A model generated the notes under the pieces. That model made no database searches and had not been told where the DNA came from. It saw only the letters and a list, made by a program, of their open reading frames with translations. This document shows positions 8,674 through 17,923 of a stretch of DNA of 64,000 nt, piece by piece. The stretch lies in contig JAEZXR010000119.1 in the NCBI GenBank assembly GCA_023419605.1, positions 62,001 to 126,000 on the forward strand. Direction: 5' to 3'. The stretch's first letter is position 1. Each line of letters begins with the position of its first letter. A program made the position numbers and the translations under genes. Source of the stretch: Bacillota bacterium (GTDB lineage: Bacteria > Bacillota > Clostridia > Acetivibrionales > JAEZXR01).

Positions 8674-8859
8674 GTGCGAAATGAGTTGACTGTTTGTGAA
8701 AATTGGGGAAATCCGCTGGTGGGAGAATACACAAGGGTAATTAAGGGTGTAGCGGCTCCACAGACAGTTACTAATAGTGCAGGAGAGATTATTGAATATA
8801 AAGCTGGTGAGGGAATTCAATATTGGTTAAATGACGTCCAGAGCGAATGGTTGAATTGA
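8674..8859 (+). pseudogene. Orphan toxin C-terminal tip (toxin-end fragment)
   Basis: A 61-residue open frame with only a weak GTG start and no ribosome binding site. It reads KGVAAPQTVTNSAGEIIEYK and ends in GIQYWLNDVQSEWLN, which has the feel of the last residues of a secreted toxin or surface protein. It sits directly before a small, well-started gene that would be its immunity partner. Polymorphic toxin loci often keep such displaced tips as recombination reservoirs. The exact toxin family is not recognised; it could also be the tail of a deleted stalk protein. Confidence 0.4.
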
Positions 8860-8873
8860 AGGAGGATCATTAT

Positions 8874-9155
8874 ATGGACAGACAAAATGAATTTATTAGA
8901 CTGATTAATTTAGGGATTTCAACAATTGAGGGTCTTATAGAGCAGCCGCAATACCAAATGTATATTGATAGGTATAAGAGAATGATTGCAAACCTTGAAG
9001 ATTTAAAAGCTGCAGTACGGAAGGATACACTTGCAACAAATTTTATTTATCTCGGCGTTACGCAGATGTTGGATCATAATGACCCTAAACAGCTTGAAGT
9101 GGCTATCTTGGAGATGAATAAATTTTATTGCGACAATTACCGTGTATTATCGTAG
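8874..9155 (+). CDS. Small helical protein, possible second immunity protein
   Basis: 93 residues from ATG 8874, which has AAGGAGG ten bases upstream; an upstream in-frame ATG at 8847 would overlap the preceding frame. The sequence is all-helical in character and acidic, with no membrane segment, and contains YQMYIDRYKRMIANLEDLK. Placement behind an orphan toxin tip and near-absence of any other clue make an immunity role the simplest guess. The family was not recognised. Confidence 0.5.
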   Translation: MDRQNEFIRLINLGISTIEGLIEQPQYQMYIDRYKRMIANLEDLKAAVRKDTLATNFIYLGVTQMLDHNDPKQLEVAILEMNKFYCDNYRVLS

Positions 9156-9201
9156 GGAGAAAAATAAAAGGTTTTAATGATAAAAGGGGAGATGATTTAT
9201 T

Positions 9202-10332
9202 ATGAAGAAGATTCTATTTGCTGTGGCAGTAATGTCGCTGGTGTTGTTTACGGCAGCAACCGTATTTGCTGACGACAACATTACAGTTAAGGTAAATGGT
9301 ACAAGGATTCAATTTGATGCACAGCCGCGCATCGAAAATGACAGGACTATTGTTCCGATCCGAGCCATAGCGGAGGCACTGGGCTTTTACGTGGATTGGA
9401 AAGCTGAAACGCAAACAGCCTCTATCTCTAAAGGAAGTACTACTGTGACAGTGGCAGTAAACTCCAATATTGCAAAGGTGAATGGCAAGGAAACTACGCT
9501 GGATATGCCGGCAGTTATAAGAGAAGACCGTACAATGATTCCCCTGCGTTTTGTCAGTGAAGCTCTGGGCTGTACTGTAGACTGGTTCGATAAGAACAAA
9601 ATCGTAGCGATTAATGATCAGATTACTGTTCCTCTGGAGCCCACTCGGGTAAAAGATGATAAGGGAAAATTAATTCAAGTTATACCAAAGGAAGGCAAAG
9701 GATCTCAGATTCTTCTCGAAAGACTCATACAATCGGAGGAATACGATGTAGAAGTAGAAGAGAGTAATTTACGAGTACTGAGACCCAAAGACAAGGATAT
9801 CAAACTTAGGATAGAGGAAAGTGATTTTTCGAGCGTCTGGGATGTGCCTTATAGATCCATGGATGTTTCCATTTGCGTGGAAGAACCTACAGAATACACT
9901 CGGGCGAATGTAAGGGAGATATTAAAAATATGCTTCCCTAAAGAGTATGAAACGGTATATATGTATATGGTCGTTACTTATAGAAGAGAAGCGTTTGAAG
10001 CTTTTGGACTGGATAGCTTTCTGCCGTATATAAAGGCATATAAAGACGGTAGGAATGTGAGTACAGTCTCTTACAATATTACAACCATACAGTTGAATAT
10101 AGGATATCCGAGGGAAAAAGACAGTATTGGGGGACAGAGGGAGAAAACATTATTGACCTGGGATATGCAGGATGAGGTGGTAAAAGAGTTTATTGAGCAA
10201 TGGAATGTGACGGAATATACAAAAGCGGATTATGACAGGATAAGAAAACCAGAATATGAAAAGGAACTATTTGAATACTATCATTTTGTGGACGGAACGG
10301 ACTATCAGTTAAAAGAGAAGGTGAGGAAGTGA
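9202..10332 (+). CDS. Secreted stalk-domain protein
   Basis: 376 residues with a clear signal peptide (MKKILFAVAVMSLVLF, cleavage near VFAD at residue 24). Two stalk repeats follow, recognised by VPIRAIAEALGFYVDW and MIPLRFVSEALGCTVDW (about residues 50-68 and 110-130). A 230-residue C-terminal domain is not recognised. GGGGAG precedes the ATG. The stop overlaps the start of the giant surface gene (GTGA), so the two are translationally coupled and probably assembled together. Its second repeat is the likely parent of the scar at 8571-8660. Confidence 0.75.
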   Translation: MKKILFAVAVMSLVLFTAATVFADDNITVKVNGTRIQFDAQPRIENDRTIVPIRAIAEALGFYVDWKAETQTASISKGSTTVTVAVNSNIAKVNGKETTLDMPAVIREDRTMIPLRFVSEALGCTVDWFDKNKIVAINDQITVPLEPTRVKDDKGKLIQVIPKEGKGSQILLERLIQSEEYDVEVEESNLRVLRPKDKDIKLRIEESDFSSVWDVPYRSMDVSICVEEPTEYTRANVREILKICFPKEYETVYMYMVVTYRREAFEAFGLDSFLPYIKAYKDGRNVSTVSYNITTIQLNIGYPREKDSIGGQREKTLLTWDMQDEVVKEFIEQWNVTEYTKADYDRIRKPEYEKELFEYYHFVDGTDYQLKEKVRK

Positions 10333-13300
10333 AACGTCTAACCAGTGTAATAATAGCGGTTATAATGCTATTCCAACTAAGCACGAGTGCTTTTGCTGCA
10401 GGTACGAGATTGGACATTTGGGTAATGGGTGAAGGCCAATCCTATATGGAGTCCGGCATATACTTTACTCCAGGCCTAAATCGTGAGATAACTGTAAAAG
10501 CAGGTCCTGGAGAAATAAGTTTGATGAAAGTGACTCCTTCTGGAGAAGGTTCCGTTGAGCTGGCAATGACACGTAAAGATGATTCGTATACATACGGTAA
10601 ATATACATATAAGAAATACGGAATTCATAAGATCGAGGTTTATGGAGAGGACGGCACATATAAGCGAATAACGATTGATATTCATATAGCAGTTCCAGCT
10701 ACTACCTCTGTTACCTATGAGACCAGAGCGATGATGGTTACATCAGCAAATGGTGAACCAGTAAATCCACCTAAGCCGATCATGTTATATGGGCAAGGAA
10801 GAATACCAGAAACATTTTGGCCTACATTAGACGATAAGAGCATATGGCCTGAAGTTGAGCATGACGGTAGGATCTACAACTTTAAAGGTTATGGAATGAT
10901 AATAGTACATAATGGATCTAGAGATAAAGAGGATGAAGTAGGTCCGTTTAAGGTAACAGTTGCAAAGGACTTTAAAGAGCTTACAGAAAGATGGGGCTGG
11001 AGCCAGAGCTCGCTGGCAGCATTTAAGCAAGCAAAAGATATGGAACTTTCATGGCAAGCACCTTATGATGGGGAGGTATTAGTAAAAATATGGTTGCCGG
11101 ATGGAAAGACTATAGTTAGGGGCAAGGATAAGAAGATACCCATTCATACATATGAAACCATTTCAGTACAGGTAAACGGTAAATGTGATAACGAAGAATA
11201 TATTCTAGATCCGGATAAAAAGTCTCAAATATGGCAGGGAGATACTGATGATGCGGAAAAACTAGAAGGTATGGTATCCCCTAAGGACATAACAGACACT
11301 AAGGTAATAAATGCAACTCTGACTTATGAGAACAGATCTATTCTAGCCCACTATTACTACAAAAAAAAGTTGGAAAAGCCAACTGGACACTTTGGAATAG
11401 ATGCAACTCCAGATAATCTGCAGATTATAAAATCGGAAAAAATCAACAGTGCAGCTTCCCTGGCTATAAATATGAAACAGGATACCGGTGACCTGGCCAA
11501 ATGGGAAAAATATATAGAAGGGCGGCCATTACAACTCAGCGTATCCATTACCCGGGACCTTCCTGGCGCATCCATCACCACGGCTACACCTTATAATGCC
11601 AATGGGACCTATGCAAACATTACAGAAGCACAGCTATTGAAGTATCTAAAAGGAGACAAGCTCATTTATGTGGATGCCATCAAAAGTTATCCCATTGGGG
11701 AAGAAGAGACCGTGGAGTTTAATTATACTGCCACTGTCAAGGTAAAGGTGGGGAACGAGGAAATTGTCCTGACGCCGGACCCGGGGACGGATTATGTAAA
11801 GTTTTACAGAATGGTACAGAAAGTCAACTACACCTCCATCCCCTCCTATTGGTCGGAAATAAAAGAAGGCGCTCCGCTGAATGAAAGCTTTGAGGCCATG
11901 GCAGGAACACCGACCACGCGGCATTTGTATTTTGCTTCTGGAGGTTCTGAGTTCATCGTAGACATTGAGGCGAAGTATGTACCGGATGGTTCAGCCGACA
12001 GAACCTATACTTCCTATTTTACTTCGGTCCCCTGTGGTTGGTCCATGGACCCTATTACAGGAGGACGACAAAAGGACAGTGCTCCACCGAAACCTGCTGC
12101 CAGAACAAAAGTCGATAGCAGCGGGGCTAGTTTTACAGAGACTGTATCCCAGCACAGTGCTCCTTATATAAAGGGCTACACGTCAGGGGAACACCCGCAG
12201 CCTATATACGGAACCGAGTACTGGTGGGTACAGGAAGGACATGTGCATCCATCTGTAGGGGGGTATACCGATACCTGGACCCAAAGCAGCACTTTTGACT
12301 ATATGAAAATCACGAAGGCCCATGTCTGGAAGCTGGATCGGTCAAAAGTAGATGGGATGGCTACATTGCTCGGAACCGACGAGGTTACGGCCACTGTTGT
12401 ATCGGGAGATCCTACACTGTTTTACAATATCACGTCCAGCAATACCAGTGCCGCAGGGCGGTTACGGTATTCGCTGGAAACGGACCAGCATGACCACGTC
12501 GTATGGAATGAAGGTTCCTCCGATAATGCCCACGCCAACACTCCTACAGCAGGGACCGTGAACGAACAGCAGAAGTTCAATGAGCGTAGAAATATGACAA
12601 CGGATGTCACAGCCATATCGGATTTTCTGATCCTGCAAACCTCTTCCGGGGACCAATCGGTACTGTACTTCGAAAAGAAATCACCCGCAAAGAAAACAAC
12701 AGAAGCACTGGAAGTACCTAAGACCTCCAAGGAAACCATGTGGGATTCGAACCCGCTATCGGCGGCTCAATGGTCTGTAAGCCGCATTAACATCGGCTCT
12801 TATAACGGGAATTATTCATCGCCCGCCACCAAGTATAACTCCGGTGGAGGCCCTACCGTATCTACTATTTTCGATTCATTGCCGGCAGGAATGTCACGGC
12901 CTGGACGGCCTGGATCAGGAATGCGGCTGGTACAAACAGGATTGGATGTCATCGATACCTTGCCCAACGGAGAATATGTCACCGGACAATCCTCGGTATT
13001 TTATCGGCTGATGCTGAATGAAGGCGGAGGCATGGCTCCCTATAATACAGCCTACAATGGAAAATACGGAGCCAACGGACAGGAGTTTTATTCCACCTAC
13101 TCCCCGAACCATACAAAGGTAAATGATATCGTTCTTCATAACCCGGTATCAACACAGTTTGCCATTGTAATGCCCCTACCCGACGGGAGGGAGCAGAGAA
13201 CACCTGCCACGCAGGGATTGGGAGGAAACCTGCAGCCACCGGAAATCGAGTATGAAAGAGTGTTTAAGGAAAACCCTCCCAAGCAAAATTTATTGTACAA

Positions 13301-16142
13301 CGGAGATGCGGAAATCGTAAATCCCAGCGGTGCGCTGGCCGGATGGAACAAGGGGGAATGGAATGCCAGCGGCGTGTACACCCATACCGTCAGAACCAAC
13401 GATGCGACCTGGACCCTGTCAGGCAGCCGGAGCTTTGAAATCTACGGCATAAACGAGCCTCCTGGCTCTTCCGCTTCCTATTATAAAGATATTACCACTA
13501 TTCCCATGACAGATTCGTATACGTTAAAGGGAAAGTTGGCGGCTCACCGCTGCACGGCAACGCTGGAACTGTTTTTCTTCAGTGGGAATGGAGATGTAAT
13601 CGGAAGTACACAAGCAGGAAGAATCGATAACAATCATATCCCTTTAGAAGTGAACTACACCTTCACTCCACCCGCAGGTACGGCAAAAATAAGGGTGGAA
13701 ATGCGAAAAGGAGTCACTACCTCAGGGACCATACACAGCTACTTGTTTGCTGATGACCTGGAATTAATCAATAACAATGTTACCAACACATGGCTTCCCT
13801 ATGACCCGGTCTATGAAGAGTCCATGGTACCCAATCCCGAGTATGTGCCGCCAGCGCCTGTGCTGCTGGATTATAGCTACACAGGAAATGTCCAAACCTT
13901 TACGGCTCCGGCCAACGGAACCTATACACTGGAAGTATGGGGGGCCCAGGGGGGCAATGGCAGCGGAGGAGAAGGCGGATATTCAAAAGGGGATATCACG
14001 TTGAGTAAAGGAGAAGTACTTTATCTGTATGTAGGAGGCTCCAATGGATGGAATGGCGGAGGCACTAGCGGGTACGCGGAAAGCGTGGGCGGAGGTGGAA
14101 CCGACATACGCCGCGGCGGGCAAACCCTAAACGACAGAATCATCGTTGCCGGCGGCGGCGGCGGAAATGGTCCTAAAAAAGGAGGCGCTGGCGGCGGGCT
14201 GACAGGAAACAATGGAGAAGCCTGGTGCGGACACCCCGGATATGGAGGAAGCCAGACTGCGGGAGGATATTCCCGGGATGCCGGCTACGGTTCCTTTGGA
14301 CAAGGCGGCTACGGAGAAGGCCACATAAGTGCCGGCGGTGGTGGAGGCGGCTGGTATGGCGGCGGCGGTGGTTCTACGGATTACCCAAACTACAACGACC
14401 ACGATGATTCCGGTGGAGGCGGAGGTTCCGGCTACATAGGGGGCGTTATCAACGGGATCACCCAGGTAGGCGGAAGAACAGGCCATGGCGCTATAAGAAT
14501 CACAGCACCGGCCCTTGCTTCTTCAGAACCTCAGTTAATTGCTATGAAGGTGATTTCTGACAACCAGCCTCCTTCCAATCCGCCGGAATCCTGGTATGAA
14601 ATGGTAACCAGAACGCTGGCCCCGGATGCAGCCGTACCCATTCCCAATCTGGGGAATGTCAGTGCCGGCGGATTTATAAACCTGGACTATCCCTTTTATG
14701 TGTACTTCCCAAATCGGGGCAACTTCCGCGGGAATGATGCATTGGGGATTAGCAGCACGACTTCTCAAAGGGGCAGAGGTTTTACCGATCCCATGGATAC
14801 CACCGAATGGACAAAGTATAAAAGTGTAACTTTTTCCTTCAATGTATTATATAACGGTGTAGCATACAAGGCCGGACAGGAGATTTCTCTGGAAGTAAAT
14901 GAGGAGATTTATGAATTTTATTGTGTATTGGCAAACTATGAGGCACCAAGTGCAGTTGCCACCTTTAAAGTTGTGGCCAATAACAACAATGAAAATTATA
15001 TGGATAATACCTATACCACCAATCGCCTCAGAGATGGGAGCCTGGCAGCAAAACACAGCGGGATAAAAACTGCCAACATCGATATTGTCGGTCGAATCGG
15101 TAATATGACTCTTGTAGATACCGGAGACTTCAGGTTTGCGAACTTTTTCAAAATGCCTGTTCAAGGGGACTCATGGATTGTTCCGAATCTGGTAAAACGA
15201 GTAGATCCTGCTATGCAGAATAAGATTATAGGAAGCTCCCAGGATATCCGGGGAAATCCTGTAGGACCTGCTACAAAGTATCTTGACACCTATGGGATGC
15301 TATCTCATTTAAGGCAGTCGCCGGAAAGTTTTCCCTTATCGCCGGAAAGGAACAATATTGATGCGCTGCGTAAACAGCCTATGCGCCTGGGATATAATGT
15401 GTTTGCAGATATCCAGACCATTGGGAATTACTATGATAGGATGCAGATCCTCATGTACTACTATCATTTAAACCTGAAAGACGGTACGATATCACCCGTG
15501 GACGTTTACATGAAGGTAGATGGGTCCTATGAGCTTATTAACAAACATGGTGCAGCTGTTCCGGGATGGGACCCGTCCCAGGTACACGAATACATTTATA
15601 ATCTGGATTGGGATGAGGAAAACAGCAGACGAAATTACGGCTTGTCTGAGGAATGTTCAACAGAACTGGCGGCGATAGCCTATAATACTAACATTCCCGG
15701 AGGCTCGTATTATCCCTTTGGTACAGCACAAGTCATTTACCCTAAAGAGAAGAATCGGACCTTTATAGGTAGTACATTCACCTATAATCAGGATAAAAAT
15801 CCTGAAAATAAATTTTCTCCATCCTTCTTTAACGTACAGGCACAGCGCTGGCATTTTACTTATGGGTTGCCTTCGTCAGCTGTAGTGGTACTTGCCGGGC
15901 AAGAACCGACACAGGTCAATATCGATGCTTTGCGGAACAGCAACAGTGTTATCCTGGCAGCGGCTGATATTACAGCCATCGGGAATCCCTATTACCTGAG
16001 GTATACTCACCCGGAAGGAAACCAGCCTGTGGTAATAAACGGTGTAACTTATCCGACAACAGCCATACCCTACGCAGTACTTTCCGTATTCTCTGCAAAT
16101 AAGTCATCCGCAGATGACCTGGATGTAAAGGGGACACATTGA
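10329..16142 (+). CDS. Giant secreted surface protein with ALK-type glycine-rich domain
   Basis: 1937 residues from a GTG start overlapping the previous stop. A signal peptide covers about residues 1-23 (core IIAVIMLF, end AFAA). Residues about 1182-1390 form a glycine-rich domain that starts with FTAPANGTYTLEVWGAQGG and contains many GGGG blocks, as in bacterial proteins with the receptor-kinase-like glycine-rich domain (PF12810). The N-terminal 1100 residues are beta-rich, and residues about 995-1130 resemble a carbohydrate-binding-like jelly roll (NLLYNGDAEIVNPSGALAGW). There is no LPXTG motif or membrane anchor, so it may attach through the neighbouring stalk or SLH proteins. Probably an adhesin or the main external component of this locus. 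Confidence 0.65.
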   Translation: MKRLTSVIIAVIMLFQLSTSAFAAGTRLDIWVMGEGQSYMESGIYFTPGLNREITVKAGPGEISLMKVTPSGEGSVELAMTRKDDSYTYGKYTYKKYGIHKIEVYGEDGTYKRITIDIHIAVPATTSVTYETRAMMVTSANGEPVNPPKPIMLYGQGRIPETFWPTLDDKSIWPEVEHDGRIYNFKGYGMIIVHNGSRDKEDEVGPFKVTVAKDFKELTERWGWSQSSLAAFKQAKDMELSWQAPYDGEVLVKIWLPDGKTIVRGKDKKIPIHTYETISVQVNGKCDNEEYILDPDKKSQIWQGDTDDAEKLEGMVSPKDITDTKVINATLTYENRSILAHYYYKKKLEKPTGHFGIDATPDNLQIIKSEKINSAASLAINMKQDTGDLAKWEKYIEGRPLQLSVSITRDLPGASITTATPYNANGTYANITEAQLLKYLKGDKLIYVDAIKSYPIGEEETVEFNYTATVKVKVGNEEIVLTPDPGTDYVKFYRMVQKVNYTSIPSYWSEIKEGAPLNESFEAMAGTPTTRHLYFASGGSEFIVDIEAKYVPDGSADRTYTSYFTSVPCGWSMDPITGGRQKDSAPPKPAARTKVDSSGASFTETVSQHSAPYIKGYTSGEHPQPIYGTEYWWVQEGHVHPSVGGYTDTWTQSSTFDYMKITKAHVWKLDRSKVDGMATLLGTDEVTATVVSGDPTLFYNITSSNTSAAGRLRYSLETDQHDHVVWNEGSSDNAHANTPTAGTVNEQQKFNERRNMTTDVTAISDFLILQTSSGDQSVLYFEKKSPAKKTTEALEVPKTSKETMWDSNPLSAAQWSVSRINIGSYNGNYSSPATKYNSGGGPTVSTIFDSLPAGMSRPGRPGSGMRLVQTGLDVIDTLPNGEYVTGQSSVFYRLMLNEGGGMAPYNTAYNGKYGANGQEFYSTYSPNHTKVNDIVLHNPVSTQFAIVMPLPDGREQRTPATQGLGGNLQPPEIEYERVFKENPPKQNLLYNGDAEIVNPSGALAGWNKGEWNASGVYTHTVRTNDATWTLSGSRSFEIYGINEPPGSSASYYKDITTIPMTDSYTLKGKLAAHRCTATLELFFFSGNGDVIGSTQAGRIDNNHIPLEVNYTFTPPAGTAKIRVEMRKGVTTSGTIHSYLFADDLELINNNVTNTWLPYDPVYEESMVPNPEYVPPAPVLLDYSYTGNVQTFTAPANGTYTLEVWGAQGGNGSGGEGGYSKGDITLSKGEVLYLYVGGSNGWNGGGTSGYAESVGGGGTDIRRGGQTLNDRIIVAGGGGGNGPKKGGAGGGLTGNNGEAWCGHPGYGGSQTAGGYSRDAGYGSFGQGGYGEGHISAGGGGGGWYGGGGGSTDYPNYNDHDDSGGGGGSGYIGGVINGITQVGGRTGHGAIRITAPALASSEPQLIAMKVISDNQPPSNPPESWYEMVTRTLAPDAAVPIPNLGNVSAGGFINLDYPFYVYFPNRGNFRGNDALGISSTTSQRGRGFTDPMDTTEWTKYKSVTFSFNVLYNGVAYKAGQEISLEVNEEIYEFYCVLANYEAPSAVATFKVVANNNNENYMDNTYTTNRLRDGSLAAKHSGIKTANIDIVGRIGNMTLVDTGDFRFANFFKMPVQGDSWIVPNLVKRVDPAMQNKIIGSSQDIRGNPVGPATKYLDTYGMLSHLRQSPESFPLSPERNNIDALRKQPMRLGYNVFADIQTIGNYYDRMQILMYYYHLNLKDGTISPVDVYMKVDGSYELINKHGAAVPGWDPSQVHEYIYNLDWDEENSRRNYGLSEECSTELAAIAYNTNIPGGSYYPFGTAQVIYPKEKNRTFIGSTFTYNQDKNPENKFSPSFFNVQAQRWHFTYGLPSSAVVVLAGQEPTQVNIDALRNSNSVILAAADITAIGNPYYLRYTHPEGNQPVVINGVTYPTTAIPYAVLSVFSANKSSADDLDVKGTH

Positions 16143-16160
16143 TGTAAAGCCGTAAAGATA

Positions 16161-16187
16161 GGAGGACTCTCCATAGAAAGTCCTCCT
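16161..16187 (+). terminator. Hairpin between giant surface gene and SLH gene
   Basis: AGGAGGACT and AGTCCTCCT form a perfect nine-base stem 18 bases behind the stop of the giant gene. No T-run follows, so it may be an mRNA stabiliser or processing hairpin rather than an intrinsic terminator. It also hides a GGAGG sequence. Confidence 0.4.
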
Positions 16188-16212
16188 GCAAATAATGAAG
16201 GAAGTGGTCGTA

Positions 16213-17088
16213 TTGTTAAGGAATAAAATACTGGTAATAGCATTCCTATTTGTAGTATTGGGCTCTACTACATCCTATGCTGAAGTTGTGGACAGGCCCT
16301 CGCAGTGGGCGGAAGCTGATGTGGCAGAGGCGGTTGAAAAGGGGGTTGTTCCGGAGCGGCTGCGTTCGAATTACAGCCAGCCGATCACGCGGGAAGAGTA
16401 TGCGGAGTTATCCTTGCTGACAACCTTGCACATATCCGGGGCAACCTGGGAGGGGATTGCGAAGAAGATACCGGGACACCGCTTCAAGGATATCGATACC
16501 GAGGCCGTAAGAGGAGCTTTTGCTCTCGGCATCATCAACGGTGTTTCGGAATCTGAATTTAGTCCCTATAAAAACCTTAACCGACAGGAAGCCGCGGTAA
16601 TGATAGCAAACATTTTACGGACAGTGAACGCAAAGAGAGATTTGAAACCGGCATATTTCAGCGATAAGGAAGCCATTGAGGAATGGGCTGTAGAAGGTGT
16701 GGATACCTGCTATAACGCCGGAATCATGAAAGGAACGGAGTATGGATTTGAACCTTGGACCGGCTACACACGGGAGCAAGCCATCGTTACGATGATGCGA
16801 ACCCTCAGATATATTCCCAGTTCAGAGACTGTCGCCTTACGTGGAAAGGTTCGAATTAAGCCCAAGGATATTGACGGTATGGAAGTATATCCAAATAAAG
16901 TTTTGGCAGGTAATTATTTTGAGATCAAGAAATCCGGCCCGCAGGCGATTCTTGCAAAGTTTTCTGATTGGCTGCCCACGGATGTAATAGTAAAGCTTCA
17001 ATCCGCGAAAGGCTTCTTGAAAATAGAAGCAGAGGACCTTGATGTTGAGATCAATGGCGAAGATGCATGGCTATGCTTTCGCTGGTGA
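16213..17088 (+). CDS. S-layer homology (SLH) domain protein
   Basis: About 291 residues. TTG at 16213 is preferred because AAGGAAG sits eight bases upstream, whereas an in-frame ATG at 16195 has no proper binding site; the protein then begins with a signal peptide (RNKILVIAFLFVVLG, end YAE). Three SLH units follow; the clearest are FKDIDTEAVRGAFALGIING with an FSPYKNLNRQEAAVMI end, and the next with EWAVEGVDTCYNAGIMKG. SLH domains bind pyruvylated cell-wall polymer, so this probably anchors the surface assembly. The last 80 residues are a separate small domain. Confidence 0.8.
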   Translation: MLRNKILVIAFLFVVLGSTTSYAEVVDRPSQWAEADVAEAVEKGVVPERLRSNYSQPITREEYAELSLLTTLHISGATWEGIAKKIPGHRFKDIDTEAVRGAFALGIINGVSESEFSPYKNLNRQEAAVMIANILRTVNAKRDLKPAYFSDKEAIEEWAVEGVDTCYNAGIMKGTEYGFEPWTGYTREQAIVTMMRTLRYIPSSETVALRGKVRIKPKDIDGMEVYPNKVLAGNYFEIKKSGPQAILAKFSDWLPTDVIVKLQSAKGFLKIEAEDLDVEINGEDAWLCFRW

Positions 17089-17197
17089 AGGTAAAGGCAG
17101 CTTACATAAACTTTTTAACGGATAGCGGCTGGGACTTGTCTTGCGATATGTAGGGGAGGTCCAGGTTTCCTATATAAAAAAATGGAGGGGAGAATCT

Positions 17198-17476
17198 ATG
17201 GATAGAACAAACATTGATAAGGAGCAAGTTCAAAATCTGATGAAAGAAGTTTTGGCACAAATCGGTGAAATAAAAAATGCATCTGAAACATATGGAGCAA
17301 TGATTGCCCGGGAATATGAAGATTCGAATCTGCATTTCTTGAAAGTGCTGTCAGACCTCTTTGGTACGGATGATAAGCAAAATGGCATTGGTGCGCAGGC
17401 ACTGCATCTGGCTGAATTATGCGAACAAGCCAATGACGCGCTTGAAGACTACTTTAAAGAAACGGATTCGCTGTAA
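17198..17476 (+). CDS. Small helical WXG100-sized protein 1
   Basis: 92 residues from ATG 17198 with GGAGGGG seven bases upstream; a longer frame upstream lacks a binding site. The sequence is acidic and all-helical, with no cysteine, signal or membrane segment, and a helix-turn-helix break around residues 55-65 (GTDDKQNGIG). The length and shape resemble WXG100/ESAT-6-like or LXG-accessory proteins that are exported with LXG toxins, but the Trp-X-Gly motif is absent. It is paired with the next gene. Confidence 0.5.
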   Translation: MDRTNIDKEQVQNLMKEVLAQIGEIKNASETYGAMIAREYEDSNLHFLKVLSDLFGTDDKQNGIGAQALHLAELCEQANDALEDYFKETDSL

Positions 17477-17502
17477 GATACTGAACTGAAGGAGGATTTA
17501 CT

Positions 17503-17835
17503 ATGGGTGGAAAGAGTGGAGTAATTAACTACAAAAGTATGGAAGTGCTATATGGGAACGGAAGCAATTATGTGTCCGTCATCAGGACGGCTGCGAAAGA
17601 CGTGGAAGAAAAAATTGCCATATTGAGAACTGACAATCTTACGGGAGAAAAAGGGCTTGCCTACCGTCAGACATTGAATGCTTTATCCAGTGCAATTAAG
17701 GAACTGTCGAGATCCACAGAAAAAGCTGCCATTTATACGGATACAAAATTAAACACAGCAAGAAATGCGGATTTAAATGTGCCGGTGACAGACTCTGTAA
17801 AGAGTAAAGTGGATTATTTGCGGTTAAAGAAGTAA
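17503..17835 (+). CDS. Small helical WXG100-sized protein 2
   Basis: 110 residues, preceded by AAGGAGGATTTACT. After a Gly-rich start (MGGKSGV) it is predicted by eye to be two helices broken near residues 47-50 (LTGEKG), again like an ESAT-6-type hairpin without a Trp-X-Gly motif. It ends the locus, directly before a terminator facing the AraC gene. Small helical pairs of this kind act as delivery partners of LXG toxins in type VII systems, which fits the toxin at 6476. Inference only. Confidence 0.5.
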   Translation: MGGKSGVINYKSMEVLYGNGSNYVSVIRTAAKDVEEKIAILRTDNLTGEKGLAYRQTLNALSSAIKELSRSTEKAAIYTDTKLNTARNADLNVPVTDSVKSKVDYLRLKK

Positions 17836-17893
17836 TACCATGATCTATAATCGGAAATGATTCTTTACTTTATACGGAAAACCTAAATTATAG

Positions 17894-17923
17894 AAGGCTG
17901 TAGGTCCCTTGATCTACAGCCTT
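17894..17923. terminator. Bidirectional hairpin between convergent genes
   Basis: AAGGCTGTAGGTC and GATCTACAGCCTT pair around a short loop between the converging ends of the surface locus and the AraC gene. The run after the stem is CT-rich rather than pure T. Its right arm lies inside the 3' end of the AraC gene. Confidence 0.6.
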
